Assembly: GCA_036346375.1 (NCBI GenBank)
Contig: CM070504.1
Span: forward strand, 8,863,890-8,927,889
DNA: 64,000 nt
From: Guadua angustifolia
Taxonomy: Eukaryota > Streptophyta > Magnoliopsida > Poales > Poaceae
Reading direction: 5' to 3'
Part shown: piece after piece, positions 45,060 to 57,269 of the stretch
Numbering within the stretch: the first letter of the stretch is position 1
Layout: each line of letters opens with the position of its first letter
Notes under the pieces: model-generated
What the model was told of the DNA's origin: nothing
What the model saw: only the letters and a program-made list of their open reading frames with translations
Database searches by the model: none
Translations under genes and position numbers: made by a program

Positions 45060-45970
45060 AGACAGCCCGCGTGCTGCACCGGGTTTGGTTCAGTAGGAGG
45101 GCGTCTTCGCGGCTGGCAAACCCTAACGGATGAAAACCCTAAGGGCTCCCGCACGAAGGACATCGGAGTCTATGAACTAGGATGACACACAGATTTTTAC
45201 CCAGGTTCAGGCCCCCTAGCCTCGGGTAATAGCCTTACTTCCTGCTAGATTTCATATCGAGTGTTTTTAAGCAAGTACAGAGCTTTGGAGTTACAAGTTC
45301 TTCCTTAGGCTCTACTGCTCGAACTCTTGGTTGTCCGTCCCCCCTCCCCATGCACCCGAGGGCCCTTATATAGGCCAGGCTAACGAGGGTAGGTAAAAGG
45401 GGGGTCATCATGCTGATCTTCATACATTTATTACTCCTTCCCATGCTATCCCGTTCCTCCAGCCTCATTAAATGCCGACGCATGGCTTCGCCCAGTCCGT
45501 CCGGTATGTGACCCCTTTGTGATGGGTAGGTGAGAGGCATCAGAGGAATGGGCTTGTATCGTAAATCCTCGAGTCGATAGATCTCGACACGGCAGTTCGC
45601 CGCCGCACGGACGATAGGGAAGGAGACTTCGAGGTGAAGCCACCCACACCACCTTTTTGTTTGCCGGCGGCGGCGGGCTTGTTTCGCCGCCTTCGTCCGC
45701 CAGCCACCACGGATCGGGCGCCGCGCAGTAGGCGCCTCGCCACTGCCGCCGGACACCACGTGGGCAAGACTGGTCGGCGGGCGTGTTTCGCCGCCGTCGT
45801 CGCCAAAGCCGCCACGTGATCGACGCCGGGCGCAGTATGCCTCGCCACTGCCACGGACGCCACGGCAAGACTGGCCGGCGGGCGTGTTTCGACCGCCCGT
45901 CCGCCAAAGCCGCCACGTGGATCGGCTTTAAAGCGTCGGAGAGGGTACCCCAGCGTAGAGTACGCTGACA
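45060..45970 (-). mobile_element. Gypsy 5' LTR (inner edge approximate)
   Basis: The minus strand begins TGTCAGCGTACTC at 45970. TATATAAGGGCCC lies at about 45365-45375. The R/U5-like part (CCTGAACCTGGGTAAAAA) is typical of Gypsy LTRs. Direct repeats of about 100 bp (near 45739 and 45842) lie in the U3 part. The inner boundary and PBS could not be fixed. The 174-residue frame at 45235-45759 is LTR sequence, not a gene. Confidence 0.6.
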
Positions 45971-46059
45971 ATAGGTATCACCAGATGCTCAGCGAGGGTG
46001 TGCAACCAAATTTACTTTATCTATAATGCCGTGATCAATGTGTTGTGCAAGGATGGCAA
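45971..46059 (+). pseudogene. PPR gene, upstream fragment
   Basis: A short piece of a P-class pentatricopeptide repeat protein: RMLSEGVQPN, then (after a frameshift) YNAVINVLCKDGN. It continues at 52415 after the Copia insertion. The N-terminal part is missing: the Gypsy LTR abuts at 45970 and no earlier repeats occur in the window. Confidence 0.82.
46055..46059. promoter_or_regulatory. Copia target duplication, left (GGCAA)
   Basis: GGCAA lies directly before the Copia LTR. The same five bases follow the element at 52415-52419. Confidence 0.92.
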
Positions 46060-47014
46060 TGTTGAGAAATTAGACAGTTTTCAGATTAAATTCCAAATAT
46101 AAATCATGAATAGCATTACAGAAACTAGCATGCATCTCTCTAACATATTAGACAGCACGAACATCATGATCATCTTGATAAACATAATTAACCACGAGAT
46201 TAGGACAGATCAAACGTATTGAGCGGTAGAAGATGCAGACACCGTAGCTGGTGCAGTTGCGACGTTGACGTAGATGGCGTTGTTGATGGCGCGTCGTAGG
46301 AGTCGCTGGCGATGACGTCCAGCAACAGGAACAGGAAGACGACCCGTGATGAAGATCTTGAGCAGTCGCGCGGAGCGCTTCCCAAAAAACTTATTCGCCC
46401 TCTTCCGGTGCAGGATCTCGAAGGCAAAGGGTTCCAGAGACCTGCTCTCCCGATCGCAGATGCACGTCGGCGCTCGGGATGGAGAAGACTAAGATGGTGG
46501 CACGGCAGCGAGAGGTGGCAAAACCCTAGCTCAAGGTAATATCCTTCTACATGGGTGGCAGGGCGCAGTATATATAGGGATAGTCTGGTAATCGTGACCG
46601 AACGTGACTCGAAGACGTGCACTTAACGGACTCGATTCATTGTGATCCTTATCTCATACTACAACTGCGACGATTTCGAGTAGCAAAAGAATAAACTGCA
46701 AAAAGAAATTGCGCCTACGCAAGCCATCGGACTCGATTTCGCTGCACCATTCACGCGCATGTCGCGTACACGCACCGCCTGGCGTGGCGTGGCGTGGCGA
46801 GGGGAGGCGAGCTCGCGCGCGTGTGTTTCTCTTCTTCTCCCTTGTCATGCTCTAGGAAGGTGGAGAGAACCCTCCCTTATAAGTTGGTCATCCTCCACCT
46901 CCACTAGCAATATGGGACTAATGTTAGCACACATGCCTCCTCATGAGGTGGGATTTTGATATTTTCTTTAGGAATTAGGGTCTTTACATGGGCAAAGCTC
47001 ACTAAATTCCAACA
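46060..47014 (-). mobile_element. Copia 3' LTR
   Basis: Downstream LTR in element orientation. The adjoining minus-strand GATGGGGGAT at 47015 onward is the purine tract. A TATATATA box lies near 46569-46576. Confidence 0.9.
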
Positions 47015-47884
47015 ATCCCCCATCAGATCTCAAATGCCCATTTAGAAATTTGCCAATACTCACTACTGTTTAATATACCAGCGTTTCAGTAGAGACTGTT
47101 AAGTTGAACTTCTGCCTAGAGCTCCAAGCTACACCCATCCACAACTTGAACAATGGACTACGCCTTGAATTGCAAGTTTTGTGTGAACAGGTTTCACTCA
47201 AAGTCATAACTGATACTTGGCTGCCTGTAGCCTTCTTCGCGGGTGGAGCATATGAGTCGTACTCCATGGTCTCTCCATGAGCTTACTAGAGATCACCCGA
47301 GTCTCATAGACTACGACGTTAGACAGTCGGGCTCATATAGGTGTGTTCTTTCAAGAATGCTCTGCAGGACAGCATCTTCGCTAGTTAAAGCCAACAGAAA
47401 CACATTAAGGCATATCGCCATCCTGCCTTACAGCCTTTTGAGAGTATTGCATCTTCACTTAGAGAGGGTAACAGATTACTCTCCTCAGTTCGCCAATAGC
47501 TTGTTTTACCCAGGACCTAATTCACGGGAGCTCCGATCACAAAGGCTAGGTTAACACTATGGCAACTTATATGGGTCTCATACCCATCTCCCTTGATGCA
47601 ACTTCTATCACATTCCGTGATAGTCCCTTTGTAAAGGGATATGCTAGGTTTTCATCTATTTAAATATAAGTTACACTTATTACTCCGGAGTTTCTCAATT
47701 TCCTGACATACTTCAGTCGTCTTTTAACGTGTCTTGATGACTTCAAGATTATCCTTAGCATCGTTTCACTTTAGCAATCATGCATTGATTATCACAGCTC
47801 ATAAGGATAGCCAGATTGGTTTTTAACCATGGGCAAGTCCATCAAGAGCTCACGCAACCAACTGCTCTCTACAAAGGGTCAGAT

Positions 47885-48349
47885 CTAAAGCATCGAGCTC
47901 GCCTCCATGGTTGATCTTGTCAAAATGGTCTGTTTGCAAGACCTCCATAACACTGCACCACCACCAATGGTAAACACATATCCACTGGTAGCATAGAGCT
48001 CATCAACATCAGAAATCCAGTTCGAGTCACTATATCCCTCAAGCATTGCAGGGTGCCCTAAATAGTGAATTCCATAACTCATAGTACCTTTCAAATAGCG
48101 TATTACCCTTTCAAGTGCATGCCAATGATCAGAACCCAGATTTGACATGAACCTACTCAATTTGCTCACAGCAAATGATATATCAGGTCTCATTGCACCA
48201 GCAAGATACATGAGCGAACCGATAATTTGATAATATCTCAATTGGTTTAAGCCAACTTTCTTATTCTTTCTCAGTGTCACACTAGGATCATAAGGAGTGG
48301 GAGAGGGCTTGCTGTCTATAAAGCCAAACCAGCTCAAGACCTTCTCCAC
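47885..48349 (-). pseudogene. Copia RNase H region
   Basis: Contains YYQIIGSLMYLAGAMRPDIS, WHALERVIRYLKGTMSYGIH, GYSDSNWISD and TSGYVFTIGGGAVLWRSCKQ. These are standard Copia RT-connection and RNase H motifs. It is separated from the RT frame at 48387 by a frameshift or stop. Confidence 0.92.
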
Positions 48350-48386
48350 ATAGTGGGATTGCGCAAGAGTAACCCCACTCTCATCC

Positions 48387-49057
48387 TTAATAAGCTTGAT
48401 GTTGAATTACATCGCTTTCTCCTGCATCTTTCATATCAAATTTCTCTGACAGGAAAGACTTGACCTCATTGATCACATCAATATTTGTGCCAAAGATCAG
48501 CATATCGTCCACATAAAGGCACAATATAACTCCTTCACCCCCACCATAGCGATAGTATACACATCTATTAGCCTCATTAATGGCAAAGCTCGCAGAAGTC
48601 AAAGTGGTGTCGAACTTCTCATGCCATTGCTTAGGTGCTTGTTTTAGGCCATACAAAGATTTTAATAATTTACACACCTTACTCTCTTGACCCTTTACTA
48701 CTAACCCATCAGGCTGTTCCATGTAAATTTCCTCATCTAGCTCTCCATTAAGGAAAGTTGTCTTCACGTCCATCTGATGAACGAGAAGACCATACGAGGC
48801 AGCCAGGGAGAGTAATACTCGAATGGTGGTCATTCTAGCAACAGGTGAATAAGTATCAATGAAATTTTCGCCTTCTTTTTGGGTGTAACCCTTAGCCACA
48901 AGCCGAGCCTTGTACTTCTCAATAGTACCATCAGCCTAAGCTTCTTCTTGAACACCCACTTACAACTCACGTGTTTACAACCATAGGGTCGTTCAGCCAC
49001 CTCCCAAGTCCCATTGACGAGAATCGAGTCCATCTCATTCTCGATGCTTTTTTCCAA
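48387..49057 (-). pseudogene. Copia reverse transcriptase
   Basis: Blocks include NGTWEVAERPYGCKHVSCKW (49057 side), then MAKGYTQKEGENFIDTYSPV, QMDVKTTFLNGELDEEIYM, SLYGLKQAPKQW and the catalytic LYVDDMLIFG. A frameshift near 48930 separates the first block from the rest. The catalytic aspartates are retained. Confidence 0.92.
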
Positions 49058-50523
49058 TCATCTCGTGATCTCGAGATGCATATGCCTCTGCAATGGACGG
49101 GAGTATCATCCACGAGGTACACAATGAAATCATCACCAAAGGATTTATCAATCCTCTGTCTCTTGCTCTTTCTAGGAGCTTCATTGTCCTCCTCTAGGAC
49201 TTTCTCAGGTGGTTGCTCAGAAGACTCAATAGGTGTAATAGTTTCATGAATTATCTCAGAAGAAAATCTAGAAGTGCTATGCATATCATTCATCGGAAAC
49301 ATATTCTCAAAAAATGTAGCATCACGAGACTCCATAATAGTATCAACATACATATCGTGCACATCGATTTGACTACTAAAATCTATAAGTTTATGCTCAC
49401 GAGCATATCCCGTAAAGACACAATCCACTATTTTAGGCCCGAGCTTACGCTTTTTGTTAATCAGACATTGACTTTCGCCAAGCATCCCCATGTGCGCAAG
49501 TAAGAAAGTGATGGTTTTCTTCCAACCCACTTCTCGTAAGGGGTCTTCTCCATGTTTCATTAGGAACTCTATTCAGACATGACATGAAGTCAACACGCCT
49601 CCCCCACCATGCCTTAGATAAACCAAAGAAGGTTCAACATGGCGCTCACCAAGTCACCACAGCGGTTTTTCCTCTCGGCAATTCCGCTTGATTCAAGTAG
49701 TAGGGAGGTGTCCTCTCATGAATAATACCATGTTCCGCATGTAAATCATCAAAGATTTTTGTAAAATATTCGCCACCACGATCCGACGAAGACGCTTGAT
49801 CTTTCTCTAGTTGATTTTCAACTTCACTTTATAGATTTTAAAGTAGTCTAGCGCCTCGTCCTTAGTTTTCAACAAGTAAACATAGCAAAATCTAGTCGCA
49901 TCATCAATCAATGTCATGAAATATCTCTTTCCACCCTTTATCAACACACCATTCATCTCGCATGATTAGAATGTATGAGTTCTAGAGGTGCCAAGTTCTC
50001 TCCTCACCGCCTTGTGAGGCTTTCGAGGTTGCTTCGATTGCACACAACTATGACACTTAGAACCTTTGGCAATAGTGAAATTCGGAATTAAACTCATGCT
50101 GGAAAGCCGATTCATAAGACCAAAATTAATGTGGCATAAACGAGAGTGCCAAATACTCGCATCATCATTAACACTACCACAAATATGGTTCACAGAATTA
50201 TTACTAAAATCCGAAAGGGAAAAGCGGAACAAGCCTCCGCACTCATAGCCTTTACCAATAAATAGTCCATGCTTCGACACAACTACTTTATTGGACTCTA
50301 ACACTACCTTAAACCCATCTTTGCATAGAAGGGAGCCACTAACGAGATTCTTGTTGATAGAAGGGACATGTTGCACGTTCTTCAGCTGCACGATCTTTCC
50401 TGAAGTAAACTTTAGATCCACCGTGCCAGTGCCATGAACAGAAGCATGTGACCCATTCCCCATCAGGACAGAGGAATCCCGAGTGACTTGATAAGAAGAG
50501 AACATATTAATGTTAGAACACAC
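49058..50523 (-). pseudogene. Copia protease / GAG-pre-integrase / integrase region
   Basis: The frame 50523-49966 carries a protease-like segment followed by the HHCC-type pre-integrase zinc domain (WHSRLCHINFGLMNRLSSM, CHSCVQSKQPRKPH). It then breaks. The integrase core (49965-49560) survives only as frame-shifting pieces. The frame 49560-48967 is the integrase C-terminal extension (CVFTGYAREHKLIDF). Confidence 0.85.
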
Positions 50524-50697
50524 ATGAACATTAGCACCCGTAACAATCCACCAACTGGAAGACTAAAATACTGAAAACATAGAAGGTAAATTACCATACC
50601 CTGTGTCTCCAGTGTTGCTAGTGGTCACTGTGTTGACAGCCTTGGACGCATGTCCATTGTTGGCATTTTTCCCTCGATGGTCTGCACGATCTGGGCA

Positions 50698-51440
50698 TTA
50701 CTTGGAAAAGTGCCCGACCTCACCACATGTGAAGCAGGGCAACTCAGCCTTGTTCATCTTCTTCTTCTTGAAGTTGGTAGTCTTGTTAGGCTTGTTCTTT
50801 CCTTTGTTCTTGATGTAGTTCTTCTGAACCATATTGGCGCTGGACTGGCCCTCGGCTCCCTTACCATTAAAGTCCTTAGCCCGAGCCTTCTCTTCAACAT
50901 CAAGGGACGCTATTAGACTTTCGACTAATATTTTTATCCTCTTATGTTTTAGAGTAGTGCCGAAACTCCTCCACGAGGGAGGCAGTTTTGCAATGATGCA
51001 ACCGACCACAAAAGGATCAGGTAAGATACATTCCAGGAGTTTGAGTTCCTTGACAATGCACTGTATCTCATGGGCTTGCTCTACAACAGAGCGATTATCA
51101 GCCGTCAAAAGTCATGAAAGTTTTCCATGACATATAGTTCATCGTCAGATCCGATGCAATCAACTTGGCGCTCAGTATCCCACAAAGACTTTCAAGATCT
51201 GTTATGTGCATGTACACATCACACAAACGATCGGCAAGAACGCTAAGAATGCATCCCACTTAAGAGAGTATTGGCATCCGTGAAACTCTTCTCGCGCTTA
51301 GCAGAGATCACCTTCAGCTTGCCTTTACTAACCCGAATACATTCATAGCAGAAGCCGAGCGTGCCCTTGACTTGCCACCTCTTAAAGTGCACACTAGAGA
51401 ATTTAATCTCCGGCCTCAGTGCGTCGGCAAAACCAGCCAT
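50698..51440 (-). pseudogene. Copia gag
   Basis: It starts at ATG 51440, only about 40 nt inside the LTR (MAGFADALRPEIKFS, VHFKRWQVKGTL), and breaks near 51243. It resumes at 51108-50698 with VEQAHEIQCIVKELKLLE, KLPPSWRSFGTTLKHKR and a CCHC knuckle beginning CFTCGEVGHFSK. Confidence 0.88.
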
Positions 51441-51479
51441 TGTTAATCTAGGAAATTGTCTACAATAAGGTTTTTGGAT

Positions 51480-52414
51480 TGTTGAGAAATTAGACAGTTT
51501 CCAGATTAAATTCCGAATATAAATCATGAATAGCATCACAGAAACTAGCATGCATCTCTCTAACATACTAAACAGCATGAACATCATGATCATCTTGATA
51601 AACATAATTAACCACGAGATTAGGATAGATCGAACGTATTGAGTGGTAGAAGATGCAGATACCGTAGCTGGTGCAGTTGCGATGTTGACGTAGATGGCGT
51701 TGTTGATGGCGCGTCGCAGGAGTCGCTAGCGATGACGTCCAGCAACAAGAACAGGAAGACGACCCGTGGTGAAGATCTTGAGCAGTCGTGCGGAACACTT
51801 CCCAAAAACCTTATTCGCCCTCTCCCGGTACAGGATCTCGAAGGCAAAGGGTTCTAGAGACCTGCTCTCCCGATCGCAGATGCACGTCGGCGCTCGGGAT
51901 GGAGAAGACTACGATGGCGGCGCAGCAGCGAGAGGTGGCAAAACCCTAGCTCAAGGTGTTCTATATATCCTTCTACATGGGTGGCAGGGCGTAGTATATA
52001 TAGGGATAGTCTGGTAATCGTGACCGAACGTGACTTGAAGATATGCCACGAACGGACTCGGTTACAGTATCCTTATTTCATACTACAATTGCGACGATTC
52101 CGAGTAGCAAAAGAATAAACTGCAAAAGGAAACTGCGCCTACGCAAGCCATCGGACTCGATTTCACTGCACCATTCACGCGCATGTCACGTACGCACGCC
52201 GTGTGGCAAGGCGAGCGAGCGCGTGTTTCTCTTCTTCTCCCTTGTCATGCTCTAGGAAGGTGGAGAGAACCCTCCCTTATAAGTTGGTCATCCTTCACCT
52301 CCACTAGCAATATGGGATTAATGTTAGCACACATGCCTCCTCATGAGGTGGGCCTTTGAGATTTTCTTTAGGAATTAGGTTCTTTACATGGGCAAAGCCC
52401 ACTAAATTCCAACA
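51480..52414 (-). mobile_element. Copia 5' LTR
   Basis: Upstream LTR in element orientation, a close match to 46060-47014. TATATATA lies near 51994. A clear initiator-tRNA PBS (TGGTATCAGAG) is not seen in the short leader, so the primer is unassigned. Confidence 0.9.
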
Positions 52415-53575
52415 GGCAATATTAGGGATGCAGAATCAATCATGAAGAAGGTGTTTGAGTCTGGGATAAAGCCAGACACATTCACCTACACGTCGATGAT
52501 TCTTGGGTATTGCAGGAACCATGACTTGGATTCAGCATTTGAGGTTTTCAATCGGATGGGTAAGGAGGGCTGTCAGCCAAACACCGCAACATACTCAACA
52601 CTAATCAATGGGCTCTGCAATAGTGGGAGGGTGAATGAGGCGTTGAATTTGATTAGGGAGATGGCACACCGTGATGTTCTACCAACAGTGTACACTTTCA
52701 CTGTCCCTATTGTTGCATTATGTGACATGTGGTGCACTGAAGATGCCTGGAAACTGTTCGTCAATATGAAAAAGAAGGGATGCGAGCCAAATGTGTACAC
52801 ATACACAGCACTTATCATTGGGCCTGTGTGTGTCAGGGATGCTCAAGGTGGCCATTGGACTATTTCATAGGATGTCTTGAGATGGTGTGCTCCCTAATAC
52901 AGTGACATATAATGCTTTGATAAATGTTCTGGTGGAGAACAGGAAAATTGAACATGCATTTGTTGTTTTTAATATGATGGGGAGACGTGGTTGTTCACCG
53001 AACACCAGGACATACAATGAAATGATCAAGGGCTATTGCATTATTGGTGATACTGAGATGGCAATGTTAATGCTGACTAATATGCTGAAGGGAGGACTTT
53101 CAGCTAATCTCATGACATACAACACCATCATCAAAGGATACTGTGACTCAGGAAATAGTACGAGTGCACTTAGGATTGTAGAGCTTATGAAGGCTAATCG
53201 GTGTGAACCTGACGAGTGGTCGTACACTGAACAGATTTGTGGTTTTGCAAGATAAGTAAAATGGAATTGGCTTATGGAACGTTCAATGAAATGGTAGATT
53301 GTGGCTTATGCGCAAATGAAGTTACCTACACTGCACTCATAAATGGATACTGCAATAATGAGAAACTGGACTGTGCTACAACGATGTTGGAGCACATGAA
53401 GAAAAGTGGTTGCAGACCAAATGTTCAGACTTACAATGTTCTAATCCATGGTCTGACTAAGCAGAATAATTTTTCTGGTGCAGAGGAACTATGTAAAGTG
53501 ATGCTTGAAGAAAACATATTTCCAAATGTAGTCACTTGCACTGCAATGATTGATGGACTGTGCAAAAATGGTGCC
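52415..53575 (+). pseudogene. PPR gene, main fragment (P-class, about 11 repeats)
   Basis: Tandem 35-residue PPR motifs of the P class, such as KPDTFTYTSMILGYCRNHDL, CQPNTATYSTLINGLCNSGR, CSPNTRTYNEMIKGYCIIGD and CRPNVQTYNVLIHGLTKQNN. Such proteins bind organellar RNA. The frame breaks near 52820 and 52870 and again near 53240, where one T is missing in a T run. The coding similarity ends at LCKNGAT (53575), where CACTA-like DNA takes over. It continues the fragment at 45971-46059. No transit peptide or C-terminus is present. Confidence 0.92.
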
Positions 53576-53968
53576 ACATGGGGCCCACCAGGTAGGTTTC
53601 CCGCAATTCGGACCTGACAAATGGGCCCCACATGCCAACTCTGTGTCGTCCGCCAAAATATAGCCGACGGCAAAGATTTGGCTAGTGGGGTCCACATGTC
53701 AGGGTGGCTTCGCCGGGTGCGCCGTTAGGCTGTGTAACTATCGGCGGCTAAATTAGGCCACCAACACAGGCCTAGGTAACGAGGTCGGCCCAGGATGCAG
53801 CCATGTCGGCGGCTTTTATATTGGCCACCGACACAACGCACCTATGTCGTCGAATCTGTGTCGACGGACTTGTATCGTCGGCCGGCCGACAACCCAGGAT
53901 TGTGTTGTTGATTTTTGGACTTGTATCATCGACAGAAGCCGACGACATTGAGTGAGATCCCTGTAGTG
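53576..53968. mobile_element. CACTA element terminus (truncated)
   Basis: It ends ATCCCTGTAGTG at 53968, the complement of a CACTACAGGGAT terminus. The preceding 200 bp is rich in subterminal-type GTCGGC, CCGACA and GTCGTCG motifs. The opposite end is missing: no CACTAC occurs at the PPR junction. Confidence 0.7.
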
Positions 53969-54732
53969 GCTGTTGCTCGCCATGCCCATCACCAGTGCTT
54001 CATGCTCTAGCTGCTTGTCTTCACGGCTCACAACCATTTCCTAGCCCTAGTCATCTTCCAGTGTCCTTTGACTATTTTGGACCTTAGCTCTCCTGGCTAG
54101 CCTAATCCTGGTCTTCTCCGTCTCACCATGGTCTAGCTCCAAAGTCCTGGAACCATCACAGATAACAAATACATTACATAGCACTGTTCACGACAATATA
54201 CAATAAATATTACATAATTGAGCCAATAATCAAAACAAAATTCCCTAGAAAATTGGCACTGCCACCAACTAATTAAGAGCGATAGTGCCGCTCAATATAG
54301 GTACTACTGCCCCCAAGTCTGGTAGTGTCTATTTTCCTGAGACCTAAAAAATACCCTTCTGAAAAATAACTACCACAAATCTAGACCCAGCAGCGCTGCT
54401 CGATTGGTACTATCGCCCCCTTGTCCGTAGTGCCGATCTCTTTGAGTCCAAAAAATGACCCTTCCTAGAATATAACTCCTGCCAACTAGAGGTCGGTAGT
54501 GCCGATTTTCCTAACAACACTTCAAATTGCTCCAAGATTCAAATCTAATTCAAATTGAACTCAAACTTGAGCATCACAAGTTCAAATATAGTCAATTACT
54601 CATTACTCACACGAGTAGATCTCCTCATCTCCACACAATCTTTCAAAGTTATGGGTAATCTTATATGAATGGTTGATGTACTTATGTCAGCTCATCTAAA
54701 AACATTTCAATTTTCTACTCATAGTACAATAT
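53969..54732. other. Intergenic DNA with GGTAGTGCCG-like repeats
   Basis: At about 54255-54510 the motifs GGTACTACTGCC, GGTACTATCGCCCCC and GGTAGTGCCGAT recur about every 100 bp. They resemble the CGGTAGTACCG motif of the LTR at 58826. No gene was found. Confidence 0.4.
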
Positions 54733-57269
54733 TGTAACGAACCGCCCTTTTCAGGGGGTGCGTATAAATACCTTCACAGCTACCCAGGAATTTAGCTGTA
54801 GGTAACCAAGTGTACATTGCCAGACATAAAAGCAAATGTGAATAATTTATAGATAAATTAAGGGTCTAACGGCTAGAGTTTTACAAAAGATGCGGCTGGC
54901 ACCAGAAACATTACCAAAAACATCCATAGGAAAGGCTTGAGCAGATAGATCAAGACCTTCAAAACCAAATATTATCGCCATCTACGGTCTTCTGAGATCC
55001 GTCATATTCTTGAAATTCTAAAAGGGGGATTTGAAAGCAAGGGTGAGTACACAACCGTACTCAACAAACCACATGAAAATTCTGAATATTACATGCATGG
55101 AGTTTCAAGGAATTGGCATTAGTTTAATTATTTGGTGGATGCATGAGCTAGGATTAAGTATAGTACAAAAGAAATATAAATCAATCAATCAATATTATGA
55201 TCACAACACCATCACTGATTTATTAACAAAATCCAAGTTATGGCAATTTTATTATCAAAACTACTCGAGCTCAGTTACAGGAATCACCCTAAATTAACCC
55301 AGCTTCATTAACCGGAAGTACGGCGTATTCGAATACCATTTAGATCACTCTGCAGAGCTACTCAACTTTACCCACAAGATATCTACGGTCATTAGTGCCA
55401 CGCGATTAACATGCAACTTTTATGCATGCGGCCCGACCGAGATTAACATAACCTTTCATTGAATTTCCCCTTTTTAGCTCCTACCCAGTAGGCGGTGCAA
55501 ATCCCTAGCCTCCAGACCCATCGCCAAAGCAAGCGCGCGATCCGACCGACCGAGAAACCTCATCATAGAAAACCGCCAAATGGCCGCACCATTCCGTTTC
55601 ACCCCAAACCAAAACGCTATCCATTCCTCCACAGAGAATGGGAATCCACCTGTAGGCATTCCAAGGGGAAAGACAATATACCGAGCTACGTGGATCAGGC
55701 CAACAGAGCTGACCGACCCAACTTGTGGTTGAGAGGGGACTGAGTTATTTACTTTGCCCAGGGGTTGATCCTTATTTGCCGAAGACACAGCCCGACGCAC
55801 ACCGCACCACTGGTACCTCCTGTACCCTTTCCACACCACACTAGGCTTGTCATTGGTTTGGGGATTGGGCCAGCATCCACCTTCCGTGATCCACCCAATA
55901 CTGTCCTCCAAACCGTAGCAGGTTTTTACAAATGTGCCCCGAGTCAAGACCCGGGGGTTTTAAACAATAATAGGAAAGCAATGTTCATTAATATAGCTAC
56001 CCTACGGTAGTTCATTATTGGTAACCTAGGGTTACAATTGAGTATGGCATAACCAACAGGGTTTTAATAAGGGGTGGGTTTTAACTAGTCATGTCTTTCC
56101 AAATTAGCTCCTTTTTAGATTTCTACTCTATATACAGACAAATGCAATAACTACGTACATACAGTAATTATACGGAATAATAGGATCAACATGTTCAAGG
56201 AGTGTGGCTTGCCTTGCGGGGTTAGAGGTTCGCCTAGCGAGAAACGGTCGATGTCGTGTCTGACCCTGAACGGCTCTGGCTCCTGGTACAGCTCCAACGA
56301 CTGCTCCTGCTCCGAGACTTGTGCCAACGGTTGCTCCGACGTCGGATCTAGCACGAAAAGGCGAAACCAATAAATAAACAAACAAAATAACTAAAGAAAG
56401 AAAAACGGAAAAAGAACCGGGGAGAAAATGGTCGAAACGGAGCTCAGGGGTATTTTTGGAATTTTTTGGACTTGGTATGGTGAAACGGAGATCATTTTTG
56501 GACTCAGCGGCTCGAACTGGTCAAGAATATATATTTTTGGCATTTTTGGATTTTTTGGGAATTTTCTGGGATTTTTGGAAATTTTCTCTGAATTTTAAAT
56601 TAATTTTCGGATTTCAAATCCGAAAATAAAATTAAAATCCGGAATTTGTTGTGGGCTGCACAGGGATTCTTGGCCCACGGCCCATGCGTGCCCGAAAGCA
56701 ATGGCCTAAGCGCACGGCTGCCCACGGCGCAAGGCCGAGGGAAGCCTCGAGCGGGGTCACGACGGTGGACCCGAAGTGGCATGGAGGCTGACCAGTGGGG
56801 ACCGCGTGGTAGTGAGGTGAAAGGGGCGCTGACCGGTGGGACCGAGCGGTCAGCGAGGGGAAACGACGTGGCGGCTGGATTTGGCTGGAGACGAAGAAGA
56901 TGAGGACGACGTCGGCGATTGAGGGCTCGGGAGGATGAACGGGTTTGTGGGAAAGGTAGCGCGAGAATTGGCGAACTCAAGGCGAGGCAAAAAGTCACGG
57001 GGGGAAGCTATTTATAGCCGGTAGCCGAGGAAGACGACGAGGCCATGCCATCATTGCGGCGACGACCGAGAACGGCGAGTGGGGAGCTCGAGCGCGTCAG
57101 GGAGGTGACCGATGCGCGCGGCGAGAAGGAACTATGCCAGGCGACGACTTTTCGGGGCGTAAATGCGATGGGATGGCAGCGTAGGTGGTCGAGAATGGGC
57201 GCGGCGATGAGACGGCGGGCGGAGGCGACAGTGCCCATTTCGGGGAAGACGACGCTGTGGCCTCGCGGG
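54733..57269 (-). mobile_element. LTR-like Gypsy remnant, noncoding
   Basis: On the minus strand TATAAATAG at about 57010-57020 is followed by a GC-rich leader-like block, then a stretch rich in TTTTTGGGATTTT and AAATCCGAAAAT, as in large Gypsy LTRs. TGTAACGAACC at 54733 may be one edge. The 157-residue minus-strand frame 55474-55947 has no recognised domain. Boundaries and family are uncertain. Confidence 0.35.

Larger units (their letters stand above)
37460..45970 (-). mobile_element. Decayed Ty3/Gypsy retrotransposon, Tat-like
   Basis: The minus-strand order is LTR, gag, protease, RT, RNase H, second (archaeal-type) RNase H, integrase, long 3' UTR, LTR fragment. Integrase after RT marks Gypsy. 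The extra RNase H and long repeat-bearing 3' UTR point to the Tat/Retand group. All domains are broken by frameshifts or stops. Both ends share CGGAGAGGGTACCC and a TGTCAG/TGTCGG start (minus strand). Confidence 0.85.
46060..52414 (-). mobile_element. Copia LTR retrotransposon, 6355 bp, inside the PPR gene
   Basis: LTRs of 955 bp (46060-47014) and 935 bp (51480-52414) both run TGTTG...CAACA. GGCAA is duplicated at both edges, and removing the element with one GGCAA restores the PPR frame locally. The minus-strand order is gag, protease/GAG-pre-integrase, integrase, RT, RNase H. Frameshifts break the polyprotein. The LTRs differ at scattered sites (roughly a few percent by eye) and by small indels, so insertion was fairly recent. 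Confidence 0.95.

Noticed and set aside
45235..45759. 174-residue minus-strand open frame
   Set aside because: It lies inside the Gypsy LTR across the TATA and R regions; low-complexity Arg/Gly/Ala start.
55474..55947. 157-residue minus-strand open frame
   Set aside because: No domain or conserved motif; it lies in LTR-like repetitive DNA with no splice or promoter context.
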